DNA of 11,939 nt from Ignavibacteriota bacterium (GTDB taxonomy: Bacteria; Bacteroidota; Ignavibacteria; Tepidaquicellales; Tepidaquicellaceae): NCBI GenBank assembly GCA_003158365.1, contig PMIW01000120.1, positions 47,994 to 59,932 of the forward strand, read 5' to 3'. Positions 1 through 6,199 of this stretch are shown here, in pieces; the stretch's first letter is position 1; each line of letters begins with the position of its first letter. The position numbers and the translations under genes are program-made. Below the pieces are notes generated by a model. The model searched no databases and was not told the DNA's origin. It saw nothing but the letters and a program-made list of their open reading frames with translations.

Positions 1-1
1 C

Positions 2-934
2 AACAGCAGTATAATAGATTCGTTTTGTACATCCTGTGCCGAAGAGGTCGGGCAAAAATGTTTTTCAATAATGCACAATACGAAAACATTTATACACGAT
101 TGCCCGTTTACAGCAATGCATATAAGTAAAAAAAGGGAAGTTAGGGAGCAGGTAAGAGACGGGAAAATATATTCAGTAACAGTTGACCCGATATACAATG
201 ATAAGAATGAATTTACAGGAGCAGTTCATATTATGAGTGATATAACGAAACTCAAAGAAGCTGAAAACCAGATGAGAGATTTTGCAACACATTTGCAGAG
301 AGCGAGAGAAGAGGAGAGGACAGCATTATCACGAATTCTTCACGATAATTTCGGTCAGTATCTTACGGGTCTTAAAATGGAAGTCTCGTCGCTCGAGAAA
401 AAATTAAATAAAATATTAAATATAAATGATTATCCAGAATTACCTGAAAAATTTATTTCAATGAAATCGATTCTAGATGATTCGGTAGCTTTGACAAGCA
501 AAATTTCAATGGAACTAAGACCAAACATTCTTGATATGCTGGGACTGATACCGGCAATAGACTGGCTTGGAAAAGATTTCAGTGAGAAAAGCGGAATTAA
601 ATGCGACATAGAAAAGAAAGTAACTTCCATAGAAATAAATCCGAGATATTCGACAGAAGTTTTCAGAATACTGCAGGAATCACTGACTAATATTGTCAGG
701 CATGCAAATGCAACAAAAGTAAAAATAATTTTGCTCGAGGATATCGACGGATATACAATAACAGTGATTGATAACGGACGCGGTATAGAGGAAGAGGAAA
801 AAAAATCTCCATACTCTCTTGGCCTGCTTGGAATGAAAGAGAGGGCGATGATATTCAAAGGCACGGTAGAAATATCGGGCAAGACAAAAAAAGGAACTGA
901 ATTAACAATTAAAATTCCAAACAATACATTATGA
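2..934 (+). CDS. PAS-domain sensor histidine kinase, NarL/LiaS-DegS type (5' end missing)
   Basis: The reading frame is open to the left edge, so the gene begins outside the window; the ATG at 71 is internal. Codons 2-70 encode the missing part of a PAS domain (EEVGQKCFSI leads into the sequence from 71), ending in the usual GAVHIMSDIT motif near 218-247. A HisKA_3 dimerisation/phosphoacceptor segment follows (EEERTALSRILHDNFGQ); the likely phosphorylated His codon is at 341-343. The HATPase domain has its N-box at about 677 (ESLTNIVRHANA), DNGRGI at about 770 and the GLLGMKERA box at about 818-850. This family autophosphorylates on His and passes the phosphate to a NarL/FixJ-type regulator. 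The stop overlaps the next start (ATGA), so the kinase and the regulator at 931 are almost certainly a co-translated pair. No membrane segment is seen in the part present, and the signal sensed is unknown. Confident on family. Confidence 0.93.
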   Translation, partial: NSSIIDSFCTSCAEEVGQKCFSIMHNTKTFIHDCPFTAMHISKKREVREQVRDGKIYSVTVDPIYNDKNEFTGAVHIMSDITKLKEAENQMRDFATHLQRAREEERTALSRILHDNFGQYLTGLKMEVSSLEKKLNKILNINDYPELPEKFISMKSILDDSVALTSKISMELRPNILDMLGLIPAIDWLGKDFSEKSGIKCDIEKKVTSIEINPRYSTEVFRILQESLTNIVRHANATKVKIILLEDIDGYTITVIDNGRGIEEEEKKSPYSLGLLGMKERAMIFKGTVEISGKTKKGTELTIKIPNNTL

Positions 935-1563
935 TTAAAATATTAATTGCAGACGACCATCCGATAATAAGGCATGGTTTGAAACAAATCATATCGGAAG
1001 AAGACGACATGAAAGTAAGCGGTGAAGCAGAAAGCGGGGGAAAGATATTTGAATTACTGAAGAAAAACCAGTATGATATTTTAATTCTTGATATCAGTTT
1101 ACCCGATATAAACGGGCTTGAAGTTCTGGGAAAGTTAAAGCGAAGTAATCCTGACCTTCCTGTATTGATTTTGAGTGCTCATTCAGAAGAGCAATATGCT
1201 TTAAGGGCAATTCAGGCGGGCGCAATGGGTTACCTTAATAAAATAACCGCAACAGAACAGCTGGTAAATGCAATAAGAAAAATAATTTCGGGAGGTTATT
1301 TTACGAGTGACACGCTTTCGGACAGGTTATTATCCGTATTAAAAGGCAACAAAAAAAGTATCCGCCACGAGGATTTATCTCCGCGGGAATTCGAGATAAT
1401 GCGCCGGATAGCTTCCGGGGATACCGTAAAAGAAATTGCAGATAAATTATTTTTAAGCATTCCGACCGTATACACTTACCGAACAAGGATATATGATAAA
1501 ATGAAAATGAAGAGCGACAATGAAATAATACAGTATTGCATCATAGAAGGATTGGTATTATAA
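931..1563 (+). CDS. NarL/FixJ-family response regulator (REC + LuxR-type HTH)
   Basis: The receiver domain (residues 1-120) has the acidic pair D8-D9, phosphoacceptor D54 (DILILD), S82 and K104, so all switch residues are present. The LuxR-type helix-turn-helix starts near residue 149 (LSPREFEIMRRIASG) with the recognition region FLSIPTVYTYRTRI. Length (210 aa) is normal for the family. The start is fixed by the ATGA overlap with the upstream kinase, which makes that kinase the expected phosphate donor. The usual TVKTHR core of the recognition helix reads TVYTYR here, so the DNA target may differ from classical NarL-type sites. The protein is a close paralogue of the next regulator: 16 of the first 20 residues are identical. 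Target genes are not known; the block upstream of 1749 is a candidate. Confidence 0.95.
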   Translation: MIKILIADDHPIIRHGLKQIISEEDDMKVSGEAESGGKIFELLKKNQYDILILDISLPDINGLEVLGKLKRSNPDLPVLILSAHSEEQYALRAIQAGAMGYLNKITATEQLVNAIRKIISGGYFTSDTLSDRLLSVLKGNKKSIRHEDLSPREFEIMRRIASGDTVKEIADKLFLSIPTVYTYRTRIYDKMKMKSDNEIIQYCIIEGLVL

Positions 1564-1748
1564 TATTTGTATATAATTACGGATCTTAATAACTGCGCAA
1601 TATAAACAGCCTGCTAAAATTGTAATAAAATTTATTACAATAGAATCATATATCTTATTATTGAATATTTCAGCTTATTTTAGCAATTTTATTTGAAAAT
1701 ATTTGAATAAATATTTTCTTTTATACAGATATAAAATTTTTAAATAAA
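1564..1748 (+). promoter_or_regulatory. Intergenic control region with a 23-bp perfect palindrome
   Basis: This AT-rich 185-bp spacer lies between the two response regulator genes. At 1619-1641 there is a perfect inverted repeat: 11-bp arms ATTGTAATAAA / TTTATTACAAT around a single A. Immediately after it, 1632-1664 (TTATTACA ... AATCATAT ... CTTATTATTGA) closely matches 2494-2526 upstream of the TPR gene, and the 16-mer ATAAAATTTATTACAA at 1625-1640 recurs exactly at 2442-2457. The palindrome centre is about 119 bp from the ATG at 1749. Operator function is inferred from symmetry and repetition. I could not place a convincing -33/-7 or -35/-10 promoter. Confidence 0.5.
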
Positions 1749-2411
1749 ATGATTAGAATTTTAATTGCTGATGATCATCCAATAATCCGGCACGGGATGA
1801 GGCAGATGATATCAGATGAAGAAGGGATGAAAATAGAGGGAGAAGCTGAAAACGGGAGGCAGGTATTTGAATTATTAAGTAATAATAACTATGATATTTT
1901 GATACTCGATTTATGCCTTCCCGATATGAACGGGATGGAAATACTGAAGAAGGTAAAAAAATCGAATCCGAATATGCCGGTTCTTATATTAAGTGCATTA
2001 CCGGAAGAACCTTATGCGATTAATCTAATTAAATCCGGAGCAAACGGATATGTTAATAAGATAGCGGCTTCAGAGCAACTGATTAACGCAATAAAAGCAG
2101 TTATTGGGGGAAAATTATATATCAATCCCGAACTTTCGGACAGGCTGATTCCGATACTTAACAATAGTGAATACAGAATACTTCACGGAAGTTTAACCGA
2201 GCGTGAAATGGAAGTGATGTGTCTACTCGCATCAGGCAAAACCATAAAAAGTATTTCAAATAATTTATTTTTAAGCATTCCCACGGTTTATAAATACAGG
2301 AATAAAATATTCCAGAAAATGAACATGAAAAATGATTCCGAACTTATTCAGTATTGTATTAAGCAGGGATTGTTAATGTCAAAAGGAATAGAATACTCAC
2401 CGACAACTTAA
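1749..2411 (+). CDS. Second NarL/FixJ-family response regulator, paralogue without its own kinase
   Basis: This 220-aa protein has the same layout as its upstream neighbour: D8-D9, phosphoacceptor D54, K104, and a LuxR-type HTH from about residue 149 (LTEREMEVMCLLASG) with FLSIPTVYKYRNKI. It keeps the same unusual Tyr in the recognition helix (TVYKYR), so both paralogues may read similar DNA sites. It differs in receiver surface positions (LCLPDM against ISLPDI at the beta3 end; LSALPEEP against LSAHSEEQ) and has a 10-residue C-terminal extension. It probably arose by tandem duplication. It has its own 185-bp upstream region and no adjacent kinase, so it may share the kinase at 2-934 or be driven by another. 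No Shine-Dalgarno sequence is visible; the ATG follows an A/T-rich leader. Confidence 0.94.
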   Translation: MIRILIADDHPIIRHGMRQMISDEEGMKIEGEAENGRQVFELLSNNNYDILILDLCLPDMNGMEILKKVKKSNPNMPVLILSALPEEPYAINLIKSGANGYVNKIAASEQLINAIKAVIGGKLYINPELSDRLIPILNNSEYRILHGSLTEREMEVMCLLASGKTIKSISNNLFLSIPTVYKYRNKIFQKMNMKNDSELIQYCIKQGLLMSKGIEYSPTT

Positions 2412-2633
2412 ATTCTTACAGTTTGCCGGCGGAATCAGGGTATAAAATTTATTACAAAACCAAATAAAAATTATTACATTATCTGAGCAACAATTATTAC
2501 AGTTAAATCATATTCCTTATTATTGATATTTCTTTCTATTTGCACAATTTTGCAACAGTTTAAACATATTTTGAAAATGCATAATACCGCAATACAAAAA
2601 AAATATTTATTGAAAAGTTATTAAAAGAATCAG
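2412..2633 (+). promoter_or_regulatory. Intergenic control region with three TTATTACA repeats
   Basis: TTATTACA occurs at 2449-2456, 2471-2478 and 2494-2501, i.e. at steps of 22 and 23 bp, about two helical turns apart. The first sits in the 16-mer ATAAAATTTATTACAA (2442-2457), which is identical to 1625-1640. The third is followed by AATCATAT (2506-2513), CTTATTATTGA and CTATTTGCACAATTTT (2536-2551), which parallels the region upstream of 1749. The block ends about 80 bp before the TPR start. Phased direct repeats next to a NarL-type regulator suggest cooperative regulator binding, but that is inference from the sequence pattern alone. Confidence 0.5.
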
Positions 2634-3290
2634 ATGAAAAAAAACAAATTAAAACCGGCGTTGAAAGAAATAAAAGGCGGATTTTACGATAATGCTTTAA
2701 AGATACTTGATGAGGTTATTGCAGAAGACAGGACCAATTATGAAGCTTACTTATACAGGGGGAAAGTGAAACGGGAACTAAATGATTACCGGGGTGCGCT
2801 TGATGATTATAATTCGGCAGTCGAAATAAATCCCCAAAGGGCAGAAGTATATAACAACAGGTCCAAGTTATTTTATTTTATGTGCTTCTACGAAAAAGCA
2901 TTGCAGGATATAATAAAAGCCAATGAAATCCACCCTGAGTGTCCTTTGATTTTGTTTAACAGGGCAGTTATCGAGTCCAAATTATATATGTATCGTGATG
3001 CACTTGTCAGCTTCGGGCTTTCGATAAAAATAAATCCCGTATTTATTCCAGCATATTTGAAGAGGGGATTGCTCAACGAAAAAACTGGATATTACCAGGG
3101 AGCATTAAGAGACTATGCGCATGTAATTAAGCTGAACAAAAATTGCCCATATGCCTATTATTACAGAGGAAAATTATTAATAAATTATATTAAAGATGAA
3201 AGAAGAGGGAAAAAGGATTTGAGCATTGCTTACAGGCTTGGAATTAAAAAAAAGGAAATACGAAATATTTTAGAAAGTAGTGCAAGGTAA
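2634..3290 (+). CDS. Tetratricopeptide-repeat (TPR) protein, cytoplasmic
   Basis: This 218-aa protein consists almost entirely of TPR units of about 34 residues, roughly six of them. The repeated signature is clear in AYLYRGKVKRELNDYRGALD near residue 38, then EVYNNRSKLFYFMCFYEKAL, AYLKRGLLNEKTGYYQGAL and AYYYRGKLLINY. No signal peptide, membrane segment or enzymatic domain is visible; the N-terminus is lysine-rich. TPRs form a superhelical protein-binding surface, so a scaffold or adaptor role is expected, but the partner cannot be told from sequence. Its upstream region shares repeats with that of the second response regulator, which suggests joint control. The start at 2634 has no clear Shine-Dalgarno sequence, but the next in-frame Met would cut into the repeats. 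Confidence 0.85.
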   Translation: MKKNKLKPALKEIKGGFYDNALKILDEVIAEDRTNYEAYLYRGKVKRELNDYRGALDDYNSAVEINPQRAEVYNNRSKLFYFMCFYEKALQDIIKANEIHPECPLILFNRAVIESKLYMYRDALVSFGLSIKINPVFIPAYLKRGLLNEKTGYYQGALRDYAHVIKLNKNCPYAYYYRGKLLINYIKDERRGKKDLSIAYRLGIKKKEIRNILESSAR

Positions 3291-3291
3291 G

Positions 3292-3311
3292 TTATTTTCT
3301 CAGGAAAATAA
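3292..3311 (+). terminator. Weak hairpin after the TPR gene
   Basis: A perfect 8-bp stem TTATTTTC / GAAAATAA closes a TCAG tetraloop, beginning two bases after the TPR stop codon. It has no downstream U tract and the stem is A/T-rich. It may act as a 3'-end stabiliser or a weak terminator rather than a strong intrinsic one. Confidence 0.3.
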
Positions 3312-3447
3312 TAAGCTATAAAACAGTAATAATATTACTACTGATTAATTTTAGAGAAACGGTAATATTTTTAAAACGGGCTTTTTTGTTTTAAAACGGA
3401 TGCATCATCCGGTGTGAAAAGACCGGTAGATAAACAATACTAGAGGA

Positions 3448-3496
3448 TAAAATGGTGGGCACTTAAATCCTCCGAATTTTTGTGTCCATCATTTTA
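3448..3496 (+). ncRNA. Candidate structured RNA: 15-bp hairpin with CCUCC loop
   Basis: TAAAATGGTGGGCAC (3448-3462) pairs fully with GTGTCCATCATTTTA (3482-3496). Two of the pairs are G-U wobbles that only work in a + strand transcript. Inside, two U-U mismatches and four further pairs (AAAT 3465-3468 with ATTT 3476-3479) leave the 7-nt loop CCTCCGA (3469-3475). The CCUCC loop is complementary to a GGAGG ribosome-binding sequence. The nearest such site is GGAGGG at 4099-4104 before the kelch gene. I do not recognise a known RNA family. It could instead be the remnant of a small mobile element, although no target-site duplication is visible. Confidence 0.35.
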
Positions 3497-3639
3497 AAAT
3501 GAAAAATAAGTAATTTTATTAAAATATTGATGTTTTGCAGGAAAAATAACAAAGGTCAAAAGTATAATTGATTTTTAATAAGATTCTTTCAAAAAGAGTC
3601 AGTCTACGGCATAATTTCGATGATTTCACAAAATAATTC

Positions 3640-3692
3640 CAATTATTAAATCATATCAGAATTACCTTTTCCGCTCTATTCCGTACAATTTT
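3640..3692 (+). promoter_or_regulatory. Degenerate third copy of the shared upstream block
   Basis: CAATTATTA at 3640-3648 runs straight into AATCATAT (3649-3656). After a gap of about 20 bp comes CTATTCCGTACAATTTT (3676-3692). The copy before the TPR gene has CAATTATTACA, AATCATAT and CTATTTGCACAATTTT in the same order with nearly the same spacing. If real, it would place whatever lies downstream under the same control; the next gene start is 420 bp away. Confidence 0.3.
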
Positions 3693-3728
3693 ATACGAAT
3701 TTTATCCTTGAAAATTAAATATATTTAT

Positions 3729-3748
3729 TTTAACTAGCATTAGTTAAA
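3729..3748. promoter_or_regulatory. 20-bp inverted repeat (operator-like)
   Basis: TTTAACTA and TAGTTAAA form perfect 8-bp arms around GCAT. It lies about 360 bp before the kelch gene. It could be a binding site for a dimeric regulator; no known consensus was recognised. Confidence 0.25.
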
Positions 3749-4111
3749 CCTTTACTTTCGTTTTACGTGTTCTTTAAGTCCAGATATAAATAAGTGTTTT
3801 GAATAAATTTAATTTCTAAAACCGGAATCAGGAAACATTATTTTATATTATTTTGAAAAACTATTAATTGGATTTAATGAAAGTTATAAAAACTAAGGCA
3901 CATATTAGTTATACAGGAAACAATACACAGAAGCGAATGCCCAAACCTCTACTATTTTCATTTTATCCTTTTACGTATCCGGATGTACTTAGATTTATGC
4001 ACAGGCATTTTAGGAAATAACTATATTATAAATAATAATAGTCTTTTAAAAATAAAAATAATTAAAAGAATTAACAAATTTATTAAAAATAAATTAATGG
4101 AGGGAGTAATA

Positions 4112-5949
4112 ATGAAAAAAGTAATTTCCTTTTTTGTTCTAATGTTTGTGTTGTCAGGATTTATTCTTTCGCAAACACCTCAGTATTACAATCTTAATAC
4201 GGGCTACTTCGGCAAATTCATTCCCGTTTAATATGTCGGCAGGAAAAGGTAGTAAATTCTCTTGTTCCTTGCAGGTGAATTTGCAAATCCGACACCAATT
4301 ACCGGCGGGACAGCAAATCACGAAAGTTTATTTCCGCACCGGGTCGGCAACAACGGTCTCTTTCACGAACCTGCATATTTTGATGGCTCAGGATGTAATT
4401 ACAACTCTTAACGACGGGCACTTTTTATGCCGGACCATATGATACTGTTTTTGTAAAAGATACGACTCTTGCTTCTACAACGGGAGGATGGACGTGTGTT
4501 ACGTTAAGACATCCTTATGTTTACGACCCGGCAAAAAGTCTGATTATATTTGTAGGACAATGCGGTTATTCCGGCACCGGTTTTACGATTTATAATACCT
4601 TGACATCAGGTATAAGAAGAGTCTGGTCTGTTGGAGGTTGTCCGTTTGCTCCGTATGCCAGTGGTGATGCAAGTACGCTCAACTTTGGCGTAGATGTAGT
4701 TCCTGCCGCACCGCCTGTAAGGCAGGCTAATCAATGGTGTTCAAATTATCCTTCATTACCGGGTTCGGGTGCATTACTGTATCATGCATCATGTGTTTTA
4801 GGTGATACATTATATGTTGTAGGAGGAGACGGAACAGGATTGCCTTCAACAACAATGTATAAATATGCAATAAGTTCAAATACATGGACCACGGGAGCAA
4901 GCATGCCGGGAGCTAAATGCGGAGGAGATTTATGCGCCGCTAACGGAAAGATATATTATATTGGCGGTGGAAGTGCCAACAATACTGCAGGAACAGCCGA
5001 ACAATATATGTATAACCGCTCTACAGGTGCCTGGACAACGATAGCACCAATCCCAACCCCTGTAACAGGAAATGTTGCGGAATCATATCAGGATACGATA
5101 ATATACTGTATGATGGGAGGCTGGTCATCGTATTTAACGACAATACAGGTTTATTATGTAAACAGTAATACATGGACCACGGCAACAGCGTTTGGAGGAC
5201 CGGGCAGAAGGTCATTTGCCGGTGGAATAATGGGGAATAACATATTTGTTGCATGCGGATATAACGGTACTTATTTAAGTTCATTTTACAGAGGTGTAAT
5301 AAGTCCTTCTAATCCGTTAAGTATTACGTGGACATTAGCAACAAATAATATTTTATGGACAGCAAGCCGTGCAGGCGGTACAGCAATAGCGGGAAGATTC
5401 TATGTATGTCCAGGTGATTCCGGCTCGGGTACTGCAAGTAACAGAATCGGAATTTTTGATACATCGGCAGGAACCTGGTCATATGTAGCAGGTGATCCAT
5501 TCCTCAATTCAAACTACTGGGGTATAATGTCTTCAAGTATTATTAACGGTGGCGTGAAAATCTGGCGGCCGGCAGGAAGTTTATCGGCGACAACAAGACC
5601 TTTAATCGTATTTGCAGATACCTGTGCAATAATAACAGGTGTCGGTAATATCAGCAACAAAATTCCCGGAAATTATGCTCTGAGTCAGAACTATCCGAAT
5701 CCGTTCAACCCATCAACAACGATTGAATTCGCACTGCCGCGTGCAGCGAAGGTGTCGTTGGTGGTGTACGATATCCTTGGACGCGAAGTAACACGGCTGA
5801 TAAATAATGATGTCAAGGAAGCCGGATACTACCGCATGCAATGGAATTCGACGGGTGCATTCGGAACATCTGTTGCCACCGGTGTCTATTTCTACCGGAT
5901 TACCGCAGGCAGCTTTGTTCAGACGAAGAAAATGTTGTTGCTGAAGTAA
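4112..5949 (+). pseudogene. Secreted kelch-type T9SS protein, frame broken by five clustered +1 shifts
   Basis: The start at 4112 is supported by GGAGGG at 4099-4104 and by a signal peptide (MKKVISFFVLMFVLSGFILS, then QTPQYYN). The frame then fails at 4229. Reading on, the protein continues in successive frames: NTG / TSANSFPFN / NSLV / AGEFANPTPIT / GQQITKVYFRTGSATT...VITTLNDG / FYAGPYDTVFVKDT. Each change corresponds to one extra base, at or next to short runs near 4201-4204, 4254-4256, 4267-4270, 4302-4309 and 4416-4418. Removing five bases leaves 1833 nt, exactly 611 codons, so a 610-aa precursor was once (or still is) encoded. The C-terminal part is intact. Whether these are real mutations or sequencing/assembly errors cannot be decided here. 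An in-frame ATG at 4097 is a less likely start, since it overlaps the ribosome-binding site. Confidence 0.8.
4600..5949 (+). CDS. Intact 3' part of the kelch-repeat protein with T9SS C-terminal sorting domain
   Basis: This is the long uninterrupted frame of the broken gene above; it is open from about 4399, and TTG at 4600 is only a formal start. It holds kelch-type beta-propeller blades with repeating patterns such as GDTLYVVGGDG, SSNTWTTGASMP, NGKIYYIGGG, TGAWTTIAPIP, NSNTWTTATAF and AGRFYVCPG, covering about residues 60-330. It ends with a type A T9SS sorting domain of about 80 residues (QNYPNPFNPSTTIEFALP ... VVYDILGREVTRL ... GVYFYRITAG ... KMLLLK). Such proteins cross the inner membrane by Sec and the outer membrane by the type IX system, to be released or anchored at the cell surface. 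The propeller probably binds a ligand or protein; no catalytic motif is seen. The segment encoding the sorting domain (about 5690-5945) is richer in G+C than the propeller part. Confidence 0.85.
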   Translation: MTSGIRRVWSVGGCPFAPYASGDASTLNFGVDVVPAAPPVRQANQWCSNYPSLPGSGALLYHASCVLGDTLYVVGGDGTGLPSTTMYKYAISSNTWTTGASMPGAKCGGDLCAANGKIYYIGGGSANNTAGTAEQYMYNRSTGAWTTIAPIPTPVTGNVAESYQDTIIYCMMGGWSSYLTTIQVYYVNSNTWTTATAFGGPGRRSFAGGIMGNNIFVACGYNGTYLSSFYRGVISPSNPLSITWTLATNNILWTASRAGGTAIAGRFYVCPGDSGSGTASNRIGIFDTSAGTWSYVAGDPFLNSNYWGIMSSSIINGGVKIWRPAGSLSATTRPLIVFADTCAIITGVGNISNKIPGNYALSQNYPNPFNPSTTIEFALPRAAKVSLVVYDILGREVTRLINNDVKEAGYYRMQWNSTGAFGTSVATGVYFYRITAGSFVQTKKMLLLK

Positions 5950-5980
5950 GTATCGAAATCTTGCTGTATCTTTAAATTTC

Positions 5981-6020
5981 AAACACCTGCAGTGAAGTAT
6001 TGCTGCAGGTGTTTTTGTTT
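5981..6020 (+). terminator. Intrinsic terminator of the kelch gene
   Basis: AAACACCTGCAG (5981-5992) and CTGCAGGTGTTT (6003-6014) form a perfect 12-bp stem with a 10-nt loop. The stem runs into a T-rich tail, TTTTTGTTT, ending at 6020. It lies 31 bp after the stop codon at 5949. This is a classical rho-independent terminator for + strand transcription. Confidence 0.88.
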
Positions 6021-6137
6021 ATAGTCAAACGGAGCACAATCGAACGCTTTGAAGTCTAAATCATTCCGAAAAGTGATAATTAATTTATAGAAACAGAACA
6101 TCGAAAAACTCACTCAAAAGGATAATTTATTCGGCCG

Positions 6138-6182
6138 AAAAAAATATCAGATGAAGCGACTAGGCAGAGGTTCATCTGATAT
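6138..6182 (-). terminator. Intrinsic terminator of the glycoside hydrolase operon
   Basis: Read on the minus strand, ATATCAGATGAA and TTCATCTGATAT form a perfect 12-bp stem with a 15-nt loop, followed by seven T (A run at 6138-6144 on +, partly shared with the stem end). It begins 17 bp after the GH2 stop at 6200. It faces the + strand terminator at 5981-6020, so convergent transcripts are insulated from each other. Confidence 0.88.
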
Positions 6183-6199
6183 AGTTTTACCATCGAAAT

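Larger units (their letters stand above)
3291..4111. other. Gene-free intergenic region (about 820 bp) with several structured motifs
   Basis: I find no supportable gene here; the open frames are short and very A/T-biased. It holds, left to right: a hairpin just after the TPR stop (3292-3311); a direct repeat TTTTAAAACGG at 3369-3379 and 3389-3399; a long hairpin (3448-3496); a small hairpin GATTCTTT-CAA-AAAGAGTC (3582-3600); a degenerate copy of the shared upstream block (3640-3692); an inverted repeat (3729-3748); and an A/T-rich leader before the kelch gene. A frame beginning with ATG at 3983 runs into the kelch gene, but its first 43 codons are low-complexity and are not likely to be translated. 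Confidence 0.6.

Noticed and set aside
71..73. ATG as the start of the histidine kinase
   Set aside because: The frame is open to the left edge and codons 2-70 encode PAS sequence that joins the downstream part, so the gene starts outside the window.
430..924. Minus-strand open frame opposite the histidine kinase
   Set aside because: It is a shadow of the conserved HATPase region.
2442..2501. CRISPR-like array
   Set aside because: There are only three 8-bp units with 14-15 bp between them and no cas genes; it fits an operator array better.
1564..2633. Bacteroidota-type -33 TTTG / -7 TAnnTTTG promoters
   Set aside because: Partial matches such as TATTTTG near 2567 lack a TTTG at the right distance, so no core promoter is called.
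3448..3496. Insertion-sequence or MITE remnant
   Set aside because: The arms faintly resemble IS3-type ends, but no transposase fragment or target-site duplication is visible, so I kept it as a candidate RNA hairpin.
3983..4111. Upstream ATG giving a longer N-terminus for the kelch protein
   Set aside because: The extension is low-complexity Ile/Asn/Lys sequence; a typical signal peptide and a good ribosome-binding site point to 4112.
4112..4442. Programmed frameshifting in the kelch gene
   Set aside because: Five successive shifts at ordinary short runs are not compatible with any known recoding signal; mutation or sequence error is far simpler.
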